DNA from: CAUZWH01 sp965247665
GTDB lineage: Bacteria; Pseudomonadota; Alphaproteobacteria; SHVV01
NCBI GenBank assembly: GCA_965247665.1
Contig: CBDFHH010000005.1
Location: 248,001 to 312,000, forward strand
Direction: 5' to 3'
DNA length: 64,000 nt
Position numbers and translations under genes: made by a program
The notes under the pieces: model-generated
What the model saw: the letters and a program-made list of their open reading frames with translations, nothing else
Databases searched by the model: none
Told to the model about the DNA's origin: nothing
Shown: piece by piece, positions 9,475 through 16,307 of the stretch
How the letters are laid out: each line of letters starts with the position of its first letter
How positions within the stretch are numbered: position 1 is the stretch's first letter

Positions 9475-10671
9475 ATGGAAGCAGCCCCCGGCCCAAATAC
9501 CGAAAGCAATGCGCGAGGCGGCGGGCCGGCGATCATGCAGGTGCTGCCGGCGCTCGACATTGGCGGCGTCGAGCGCGGCGCGGTCGACGTCGCCGCGGCA
9601 ACGGTGAAGGCCGGCTGGCGATCATTGGTCGTGTCGAGCGGCGGCGCGATGGTGCCCGAGCTTCAGCGCGCCGGCGCCCTCCACCTCGCGCTTCCGGTCG
9701 ACAGCAAGAACCCGGCAGTCATGCTGCGAAATGTCGGTCGGCTGATCACGCTCATCCGTGAGCATGACGTCGCCCTCGTGCATGCGCGCTCCCGCGCGCC
9801 GGCCTGGAGCGCCCGGTTCGCAGCCAAGCTGTGCCGCCTTCCCTGGGTCACGACGTTCCACGGTACCTATGGCACCGGCACGCCGCTTAAATATTGGTAT
9901 GGCAAGGTCATGGCACGCGGCGACCGGACGATTGCGATATCCGAATTCATCGCCGATTACATCCGGCGCACCTTCAAGACCGATCCCGAGCGCATTGTGA
10001 CCATCCCGCGGGGAATCGATCCCGAACGCTTCAATCCCGACAACGTGTCGCCGGAGCGAATAAGCCGGTTGGCCTCATCGTGGCGCCTAACCGATGGTGT
10101 TCCGGTCGTCATGCTGCCGGGCCGCTTGACGCGCTGGAAGGGGCAGTTGGTCCTGATCGACGCGCTGATCCGGCTCGACCGTGACGATTTCTGCTGTCTT
10201 CTGGTCGGTACCGACCAGGGGCGGGTGCGCTACCGCGCCGAACTCGAGACACGTATCCGCAAGGCCGGACTCGCCGGGCGCGTGCGGATCATGGACGACA
10301 TGCCCGACATGCCGGCGGCCTACATGCTGGCCGACATCGTCGTTTCCGCCTCGACCGATCCGGAAGCGTTCGGGCGCGTCGCGGTCGAGGGCCAGGCCAT
10401 GAGTCGCCTGGTGATCGCGACCGAGCATGGCGGCGCCCGCGAGACGGTGATCCCCGGACAGACCGGCTGGCTGGTGCCGCCGGCCGATCCGGATGCGCTC
10501 GCTGCCGCGCTCGACCAGGCGCTGTCGCTCGACGCCGAGCTGCGCAGCCGAATCGGGCAGGCGGCGCGTACGCATGCGATCGGCAATTTCACGGTCGATC
10601 AGATGTGCGCGCGCACGCTTACGGTTTACCGCGAGTTGCTGGGCGCGCGCGCCTTGCCGCCATCTCCTTGA
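9475..10671 (+). CDS. Glycosyltransferase family 4
   Basis: A 398-residue GT-B retaining glycosyltransferase. The N-terminal acceptor domain contains LPALDIGGVERGAVD and the Rossmann-like C-terminal donor domain has MLPGRLTRWKGQ and the E-x7-E motif within DPEAFGRVAVEGQ. The start is the ATG at 9475; a second ATG at 9535 directly before QVLPALDIGG would remove 20 residues lacking family similarity. Related alphaproteobacterial genes act in LPS core or exopolysaccharide assembly, but nothing local identifies the acceptor. Confidence 0.85.
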   Translation: MEAAPGPNTESNARGGGPAIMQVLPALDIGGVERGAVDVAAATVKAGWRSLVVSSGGAMVPELQRAGALHLALPVDSKNPAVMLRNVGRLITLIREHDVALVHARSRAPAWSARFAAKLCRLPWVTTFHGTYGTGTPLKYWYGKVMARGDRTIAISEFIADYIRRTFKTDPERIVTIPRGIDPERFNPDNVSPERISRLASSWRLTDGVPVVMLPGRLTRWKGQLVLIDALIRLDRDDFCCLLVGTDQGRVRYRAELETRIRKAGLAGRVRIMDDMPDMPAAYMLADIVVSASTDPEAFGRVAVEGQAMSRLVIATEHGGARETVIPGQTGWLVPPADPDALAAALDQALSLDAELRSRIGQAARTHAIGNFTVDQMCARTLTVYRELLGARALPPSP

Positions 10672-10745
10672 CTGCCCGTTTATTGCCACTAAGTTACGCG
10701 CGTTTCGAAAAGCGGTAACCAAAACCAAATCGTGGATCAGGTGTG

Positions 10746-12662
10746 ATGGTCGCGATCACACTTCCGGACGGCAGCGTCCGTGAGTATGACCAGCCGATAA
10801 GTGGCGGCGACGTTGCCCGCGACATCGGTGCGGGTCTGGCCAAGGCGGCGCTGGCGGCGCGCGTCAATGGCGAGCTGTGGGACCTCGATCGTACGATCGA
10901 TACGAGCACGTCGCTGGCCATCGTGACCCGCAAAGACGAGGCTGCTCTAGAGCTGTTGCGTCACGACGCCGCGCATGTCCTGGCGGAGGCGGTCAAAGAG
11001 CTCTATCCGGGAACTCAGATCACGATCGGTCCGGTGATCGAAGACGGCTTCTACTACGACTTTTCGCGAGCGGAGCCGTTTACGCCGGACGATCTCGAAA
11101 TCATCGAGGAGCGTATGCGCGAGATCGTTGCGCGCAACGAACAGATCACGCGCGAGGCGTGGGACCGCGACGAAGCAATTCGCTTCTTCCGCGAGCGGGG
11201 TCAACACTACAAGGCGGAGATCGTCGAAGGCCTTCCCGAGGGCGAGCCGATCGGGGTCTACCGGCAGGGAAATTTCATCGATCTGTGCCGTGGGCCGCAT
11301 CTGAGCTCGACCGGCAAGCTCGGGACCGCGTTCAAGCTCACGAAAGTCGCCGGTGCTTATTGGCGCGGCGATTCGTCCAACGAGATGCTCCAGCGCATCT
11401 ACGGCACTGCGTGGCGCGATCACAAGGAACTTGACGCCTATCTCGAACGGCTCGAGGAGGCGAAAAAACGTGACCATCGGCGTTTGGGCCGCGAGATGGG
11501 GCTCTACCACTTCCAGGAAGAAGCGCCCGGCGCGGTGTTCTGGCACCCCAAGGGGTGGACCTTGTTCCGTCTGCTTGTCGAGTATATGCGCGGACGCCAG
11601 GATCGCGCCGGTTATGTCGAGGTCAGCACACCGACATTGATAGACCGCGCGCTGTGGCAGAAATCGGGCCACTGGGAGACGTTTCGCGAGCACATGTACA
11701 CCTCGCAAACCGAGGACGGGCGGGTCTACGCGGTCAAGCCGATGAACTGCCCGGGACATATCCAAATCTACAAGCAGGGAATCAAGAGCTATCGTGACCT
11801 GCCGCTGCTGATGTCCGAGTTCGGCAAGGTCGACCGCTACGAGCCGTCGGGCGCCTTGCACGGCTCCATGCGCGTACGCGAATTCACTCAGGACGATGCC
11901 CACATCTTCTGCACGCCCGACCAGGTGGAGAGCGAATGCCGCACGGTGGTCAAGCTGATCATCGACATCTACCGCGATTTCGGGTTCGACGATGTCGCGA
12001 TCAAATTTGCCGACCGGCCGCCAAAGCGCGTCGGCGACGACGCCACCTGGGACACGCTCGAAACCGCGCTTCGTGGCGCGCTCGAATCGATGAACCACGA
12101 CTACGCCTACAATCCGGGCGAGGGCGCGTTCTATGGACCCAAGCTTGAGTTCGTGTTGCGCGATGCCATCGGCCGCGACTGGCAGTGCGGCACGCTCCAG
12201 GTCGACATGAATCTGCCCGAGCGCTTCGACATGGCCTATGTCGGCGAGGACGGCCGGCGGCACCGTCCGGTCATGCTGCACCGCGCGCTGTTCGGCTCGC
12301 TGGAGCGGTTCGCCGGCATCCTCGTTGAGCATTACGCTGGCCATCTGCCGCTGTGGCTGGCGCCGGTTCAAGCGGTGATCGCGGCGATCACGCGGGATGG
12401 CGACGACTTTGCGCGCGGGGTCGCCAACCTGTTGCGCAAGGCCGGCCTGCGCTGCGAGCTCGATCTTTCCAACGAAAAGATCGGCTACAAGGTGCGCGAG
12501 CATTCGCTGGCCAAGGTCCCGCTGATCATCGCGATCGGCAAGAGAGAGGCTGAGGATCGCACCGTTTCGATTCGGCGCCTCGGCGCCAAGGGACAAGAAA
12601 GCATTGCGCTTGAAGCCGCAGTCGATAGACTTGTCGATGAAGCAAGGGTGCCAAGCTCTTGA
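10746..12662 (+). CDS. thrS: Threonyl-tRNA synthetase
   Basis: Charges tRNA-Thr with threonine. The 638-residue protein has the full domain order: N-terminal TGS domain (residues 1-60), editing domain with HDAAHVLAE and DLCRGPHL, class II catalytic core with the zinc-binding MNCPGH motif and motif 3 around MLHRALFGSLERF, and the C-terminal anticodon-binding domain. The start is the ATG at 10746, with a GTG three bases earlier. It is followed 104 bases downstream by infC, as in many bacteria. Confidence 0.97.
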   Translation: MVAITLPDGSVREYDQPISGGDVARDIGAGLAKAALAARVNGELWDLDRTIDTSTSLAIVTRKDEAALELLRHDAAHVLAEAVKELYPGTQITIGPVIEDGFYYDFSRAEPFTPDDLEIIEERMREIVARNEQITREAWDRDEAIRFFRERGQHYKAEIVEGLPEGEPIGVYRQGNFIDLCRGPHLSSTGKLGTAFKLTKVAGAYWRGDSSNEMLQRIYGTAWRDHKELDAYLERLEEAKKRDHRRLGREMGLYHFQEEAPGAVFWHPKGWTLFRLLVEYMRGRQDRAGYVEVSTPTLIDRALWQKSGHWETFREHMYTSQTEDGRVYAVKPMNCPGHIQIYKQGIKSYRDLPLLMSEFGKVDRYEPSGALHGSMRVREFTQDDAHIFCTPDQVESECRTVVKLIIDIYRDFGFDDVAIKFADRPPKRVGDDATWDTLETALRGALESMNHDYAYNPGEGAFYGPKLEFVLRDAIGRDWQCGTLQVDMNLPERFDMAYVGEDGRRHRPVMLHRALFGSLERFAGILVEHYAGHLPLWLAPVQAVIAAITRDGDDFARGVANLLRKAGLRCELDLSNEKIGYKVREHSLAKVPLIIAIGKREAEDRTVSIRRLGAKGQESIALEAAVDRLVDEARVPSS

Positions 12663-12766
12663 TTCGCGGTCAGGCATCTGACCGGGATACATATCTGATC
12701 CGGGGGCATGCGATTGGAACGAAAGGCGTCGGCGATCTCCGGATGACAGCAGAGGAGATGCGGTAG

Positions 12767-13306
12767 ATCGCAAGACGTCCATACCTGGGGTCCGTTACTA
12801 AGGAGAAGGGCCCCCGTGCCAATCGGGAGATCGACGCGCCCCGCGTTCGACTCGTCAATCATAACGGTGACATGGTCGGCGTCGTCGCGCTTGAAGAAGC
12901 GCTTCAAACGGCGGCGGAGACCGGCCTCGATCTCGTGGAAGTTTCACCCAATTCGGACCCGCCGGTCTGCAAGGTGCTCGACTACGGCAAATACAAGTAC
13001 GAAGAGCAGAAGAAGAAGAACCTCGCACGCAAGAAACAGAAGCTGGTCGACGTCAAGGAAATCAAGATGCGGCCGGGCATCGACGTGCACGACTACGAGA
13101 CCAAGATGCGCTCGATGAAAAAGTTTCTCGACGACGGCGACAAGGTGAAGGTCACGGTCCGTTTTCGCGGCCGCGAGATGCTCCATCCCCACCACGGCAT
13201 GAGCGTTCTCGAACGGGTCCAGGATGATGTCGAAGAAATCGGCAAGGTCGAGCAGATGCCGCGGATGGAGGGCCGTCTAATGACGATGGTCGTATCGCCG
13301 CGTTAG
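12767..13306 (+). CDS. infC: Translation initiation factor IF-3 (apparent ATC start)
   Basis: IF-3 binds the 30S subunit and proofreads the initiator tRNA-start codon pair. The conserved body is clear: NREIDAPRVRLV, then VGVVALEEAL, DLVEVSPNSDPPVCK, and the C-terminal domain with KEIKMRPGIDVHDYETK and VTVRFRGREM. The first ATG (12872) lies inside the conserved N-domain and would remove about 35 residues. The frame opens after a TAG at 12764 with ATC at 12767, giving an IARRP start and a normal 179-residue protein; AGGAG lies 9 bases upstream. ATC/ATT starts are known for infC and permit autoregulation. Confidence 0.9.
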   Translation: MARRPYLGSVTKEKGPRANREIDAPRVRLVNHNGDMVGVVALEEALQTAAETGLDLVEVSPNSDPPVCKVLDYGKYKYEEQKKKNLARKKQKLVDVKEIKMRPGIDVHDYETKMRSMKKFLDDGDKVKVTVRFRGREMLHPHHGMSVLERVQDDVEEIGKVEQMPRMEGRLMTMVVSPR

Positions 13307-13464
13307 CGCGGGAGCCGCGTTCCGCCGGGCCGAACACGAAGCACGAGACCGTGGCGGTGTATTTTATTTGATCGACCGGCCGGCAAGTCGAGCGCAGGCG
13401 CGGGCCGCTCGAGTGCGCAGGCGCGGATCTCGCGCGTAAGCCGAACCTGGTCGTAGACCAGACG

Positions 13465-14121
13465 CTAACCCGCCGCTACGCCGTGCCACTCGGCGAGCGC
13501 CTGACGCGTGATCTGAAACGCCGCGCTCAGGCTGAGCGCGGCCATGATCGCGCCGACCACGATATCCGGCCACGCCGTCGCCGACACGAACACGCCGCCG
13601 GTGGCCGCAAGCACCGCGAGGTTGCCCAACGCGTCATTACGGCTGCACAGCCACACCGATCTCAGATTGGCGTCACCGCCGCGGAACCGATACAGCAGCA
13701 CTGCGCAAACGACGTTGGCGAAGAGTGCCGCCAGTCCGACACTGCCCATGATGTCGGCACGCGGCGGCACCGGCGCGAACCCATGCAGGACGGCGCCGGT
13801 AAGGATGGACATGCCGAACGCGCCCAGGCTCGCCGCCTTCGCGAACGCGGCCGCGGTCCGCCAACGCAGCGGTGCGTCGAGGAAAGCCAGTGTGATCGCG
13901 TAGGTGGCGGCATCGGCGAGGAAGTCCAAAGCGTCGGCCTGCAATGCCAGCGAATCTGCGTGCAGCCCGGCCACGATCTCGACGGCGAACATGCCGGCGT
14001 TGATGGCCAGCACCAGCCACAAGACGCGGCGCGGCGCGACCACCGCGTGGTGGGCGCATGCGGCGGCGTCAAACACCGACCGGTTCGCCGTCTTCGCCGC
14101 TCCCCTCGGACTCGCCGACAT
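13465..14121 (-). CDS. Cation diffusion facilitator-type transporter
   Basis: A 218-residue membrane protein with about six transmembrane helices. Two metal-site segments characteristic of the CDF superfamily are present: ADALDFLAD in the second helix and SRNDALGN in the fifth. The cytoplasmic C-terminal domain of classical CDF proteins is missing, as in short CDF-like transporters. It overlaps the upstream ArsR-family gene by about 50 bases on the same strand, so the regulator probably controls it. Divalent metal efflux is inferred; the metal is not identifiable. Confidence 0.78.
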   Translation of the reverse strand: MSASPRGAAKTANRSVFDAAACAHHAVVAPRRVLWLVLAINAGMFAVEIVAGLHADSLALQADALDFLADAATYAITLAFLDAPLRWRTAAAFAKAASLGAFGMSILTGAVLHGFAPVPPRADIMGSVGLAALFANVVCAVLLYRFRGGDANLRSVWLCSRNDALGNLAVLAATGGVFVSATAWPDIVVGAIMAALSLSAAFQITRQALAEWHGVAAG

Positions 14122-14401
14122 GCGCGGCCATATCGGCGATCACCCGCTCAATATGTGCATCTGCCGGCGAGTAGAAGATGCGGCGGCCGTCGCGTTCGGC
14201 CCTGACGATGCGTACCGCGCGCAACAGCCGCAAATGGTGGCTGGTAAGCGACGACGAAATACCGAGCTCACGGGCAAGATCGCCGACCGCGACCCGGCCG
14301 CGGGCGCAGATCGCCATGACGATGCGCAGCCGCGTGTGATCGCCGAGCATGCGAAACATCTCGGCCAGAATGGCGCCGTCTTCGTTGCTCCATTTAAACA
14401 T
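14069..14401 (-). CDS. ArsR/SmtB-family transcriptional regulator
   Basis: A 110-residue winged-helix repressor. It shows the family pattern: FRMLGDHTRLRIVMAI (helix 1), VGDLARELGISSSLTSHHLRLL (helix-turn-helix; this spans about residues 38-59) and a wing with RDGRRIFYSPAD. The usual ELCVCDL cysteine metal site of ArsR/SmtB alpha-3 is absent, so the ligand may bind elsewhere. It overlaps the downstream transporter gene, and an AT-rich imperfect palindrome lies directly before its start, consistent with autoregulation. Confidence 0.88.
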   Translation of the reverse strand: MFKWSNEDGAILAEMFRMLGDHTRLRIVMAICARGRVAVGDLARELGISSSLTSHHLRLLRAVRIVRAERDGRRIFYSPADAHIERVIADMAAHVGESEGSGEDGEPVGV

Positions 14402-14436
14402 ACATATGAATATATATTGATATATATGTTATGTAA
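14402..14436. promoter_or_regulatory. AT-rich palindromic operator/promoter candidate
   Basis: Directly upstream of the ArsR-family start, a roughly 30-base stretch made almost only of A and T contains ACATAT and ATATGT arms around a TATATATTGATAT core. It stands out sharply in otherwise GC-rich DNA. Position and imperfect dyad symmetry fit an ArsR-type operator overlapping a promoter; binding by this regulator is inference. Confidence 0.5.
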
Positions 14437-14583
14437 ATGCTTCCTTCATCACTCCGCCCGCAAGCTCGATCGGCCGCCTTGCAATCGGCCGACGCTGTAG
14501 CTATAACGCCGCCTCGAATCGGTGCCGGGATCGGCTCTATCATTGAGCTCGCGGGTGCCGGTTCGTTTTACTGGTCAAGCGGC

Positions 14584-14781
14584 ATGCCCAAGCTCAGATC
14601 GAAAAGCAGTGCCAAGAAGCGGTTTCGGCTGACCGCGTCGGGCAAGGTGCGAATGAACCAGTCCGGCAAACAGCACGGCATGATCAAGCGGACCAACAAA
14701 CAGATTCGCAACCAGCGCGGCACCACGACGATGTCGCCGCAGGATGCAAAGATCGTCAAAAGGTTCCTGCCCTACGCTTAG
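14584..14781 (+). CDS. rpmI: 50S ribosomal protein L35
   Basis: A 65-residue basic ribosomal protein starting MPKLRSKSSAKKRFR and containing KQHGMIKR, both characteristic of L35. The start is the ATG at 14584. It lies 13 bases before rplT, and the pair forms the standard L35-L20 unit. Here infC is separated from rpmI by the inserted ArsR/transporter pair on the opposite strand; in many bacteria infC-rpmI-rplT are contiguous. Confidence 0.97.
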   Translation: MPKLRSKSSAKKRFRLTASGKVRMNQSGKQHGMIKRTNKQIRNQRGTTTMSPQDAKIVKRFLPYA

Positions 14782-14794
14782 GGGAGAAGAAGCG

Positions 14795-15160
14795 ATGGCG
14801 CGGGTCAAACGGGGCGTTACCAACAAAGCGCGGCACAAGAAGGTGCTCAAGCGTGCCAAGGGTTATTACGGCCGCGCCCACAGCAACTACAAAACCGCGC
14901 TCCAATATGTCGAAAACGCACTGCAATACGCCTATCGCGACCGCCGTCAGCGCAAGCGTCAATTCCGGGTTCTGTGGATTCAGCGCATCAACGCCGCAGC
15001 GCGGCAAAACGGCGTGACCTACGGACGATTTATGAACGGCCTTCGATTGGCGGGCGTCGAGATCGATCGTAAGGTATTGGCCGATCTGGCGGTTCGCGAA
15101 CCGGAGGCGTTCACGACCTTGGTGGAGCAGGCAAAGGAAGCGCTCGCCAAGGCTGCATGA
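14795..15160 (+). CDS. rplT: 50S ribosomal protein L20
   Basis: A 121-residue ribosomal protein essential for early 50S assembly. It begins MARVKRGVTNKARHKK and contains KGYYGRAHSNYKTA and RRQRKRQFRVLWIQRINAA, all diagnostic. A GGGGAGAAG ribosome-binding site precedes the ATG at 14795. It is followed by the terminator-like hairpin upstream of pheS. Confidence 0.98.
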   Translation: MARVKRGVTNKARHKKVLKRAKGYYGRAHSNYKTALQYVENALQYAYRDRRQRKRQFRVLWIQRINAAARQNGVTYGRFMNGLRLAGVEIDRKVLADLAVREPEAFTTLVEQAKEALAKAA

Positions 15161-15192
15161 GCGGCCCACCGGACGGGGAAAACGCGATGTCG

Positions 15193-15220
15193 AAGGGGCC
15201 GCCGGATTGGCCCCTTTTTT
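15193..15220 (+). terminator. Rho-independent terminator/attenuator before pheS
   Basis: An 8-bp stem (AAGGGGCC with GGCCCCTT) closes an 8-base loop and is followed by a run of T. The hairpin ends only 10 bases before the pheS ATG. GCGGCCC at 15161-15167 is complementary to GGGCCGC at 15196-15202, which would disrupt the terminator stem, so an antiterminator conformation is possible. A 12-codon ORF (MSKGPPDWPLFW) starts at 15187 and runs through the hairpin. Confidence 0.7.
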
Positions 15221-15230
15221 GGTGATCGAT

Positions 15231-16307
15231 ATGGAAGATCTCAACGCCCTGGAAACCGAGCTGGTCGCTGCGATCGAAGCCGCCGATGACCTCGCCGCAC
15301 TCGACGCGGCCCGGGCCGCGGCGCTGGGACGCAAAGGCCGTCTGACCGCCCTCATGCGCGGCCTCGGCGAGCTCGAAGCCGAACGGCGCAAGCAGCGGGC
15401 GGTGGTGCTGAACGCGCTCAAGGATCGGCTGACCCGGGCGGTTGACGCGCGCAAAGCCGCACTCGATGCCGACGCCATTCAGGCGCGGCTGGCGACCGAG
15501 ACGATCGACGTCACACTGCCGGTGGCCTACCAGACCGCCGGTCGCATCCACCCCGTCAGCCATGTCACCGACGAGATCATCGCGATCTTCGCCGACATGG
15601 GGTTCGAGGTCGCGGAGGGGCCCGACATCGAGGACGATTTTCACAACTTCGCCGCGCTCAACATCCCGCCGGAGCACCCGGCGCGGCAGATGCACGACAC
15701 GTTCTACTTCCCCGAGGGTACCGACGGCGAACGCAAATTGCTGCGCACGCACACCTCACCGGTCCAGATCCGCCACATGCAGCGCACCGAGCCGCCGCAC
15801 CGGATCATCGTGCCCGGCCGCACCTATCGCTGCGACTCCGATCAGACCCACACGCCGATGTTCCATCAGGTCGAAGGGCTGATGGTCGATACGGAGACCC
15901 ATATGGGGCATCTTAAAGGTTGCCTGTACGAATTCGCGCGCGCGTTTTTCGCTATCGACGATCTACCGATGCGCTTCCGCCCGAGCTACTTCCCGTTCAC
16001 CGAACCCTCAGCCGAGATGGACATCGGCTGCACCCGTTCCGGCGGCGAACTGATTATCGGCGAGGGCGGAGATTGGCTCGAAATCCTTGGCTGCGGCATG
16101 GTCAATCCGCGCGTGCTCGAAGCGGTCGGGCTCGACCCCGCCACCTACCAGGGATTCGCGTTCGGCATGGGAATCGACCGCTTGGCGATGCTCAAATACG
16201 GAATTCCCGACCTGCGGGCGTTTTTCGACAGCGACCTGCGCTGGCTCAGACATTTCGGCTTCGTGCCGCTCGACGTGCCGTCGTTGGCCGAGGGATTGAC
16301 GCTATGA
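15231..16307 (+). CDS. pheS: Phenylalanyl-tRNA synthetase alpha subunit
   Basis: Catalytic subunit of the alpha2-beta2 PheRS. The 358-residue protein has an N-terminal coiled-coil region, then the class II core with motif 1 around HPVSHVTDEI, motif 2 in PGRTYRCDSDQTHTPMFHQ and motif 3 in FAFGMGIDRLAML. The ATG at 15231 gives the expected N-terminus (MEDLNALETEL); GTG at 15222 would extend it by three residues. Its stop overlaps the pheT start (ATGA). Confidence 0.97.
   Translation: MEDLNALETELVAAIEAADDLAALDAARAAALGRKGRLTALMRGLGELEAERRKQRAVVLNALKDRLTRAVDARKAALDADAIQARLATETIDVTLPVAYQTAGRIHPVSHVTDEIIAIFADMGFEVAEGPDIEDDFHNFAALNIPPEHPARQMHDTFYFPEGTDGERKLLRTHTSPVQIRHMQRTEPPHRIIVPGRTYRCDSDQTHTPMFHQVEGLMVDTETHMGHLKGCLYEFARAFFAIDDLPMRFRPSYFPFTEPSAEMDIGCTRSGGELIIGEGGDWLEILGCGMVNPRVLEAVGLDPATYQGFAFGMGIDRLAMLKYGIPDLRAFFDSDLRWLRHFGFVPLDVPSLAEGLTL

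Noticed and set aside
10947..12782. 611-codon open frame on the minus strand opposite thrS
   Set aside because: It mirrors thrS codons; composition is that of an antisense frame and it has no recognised motif.
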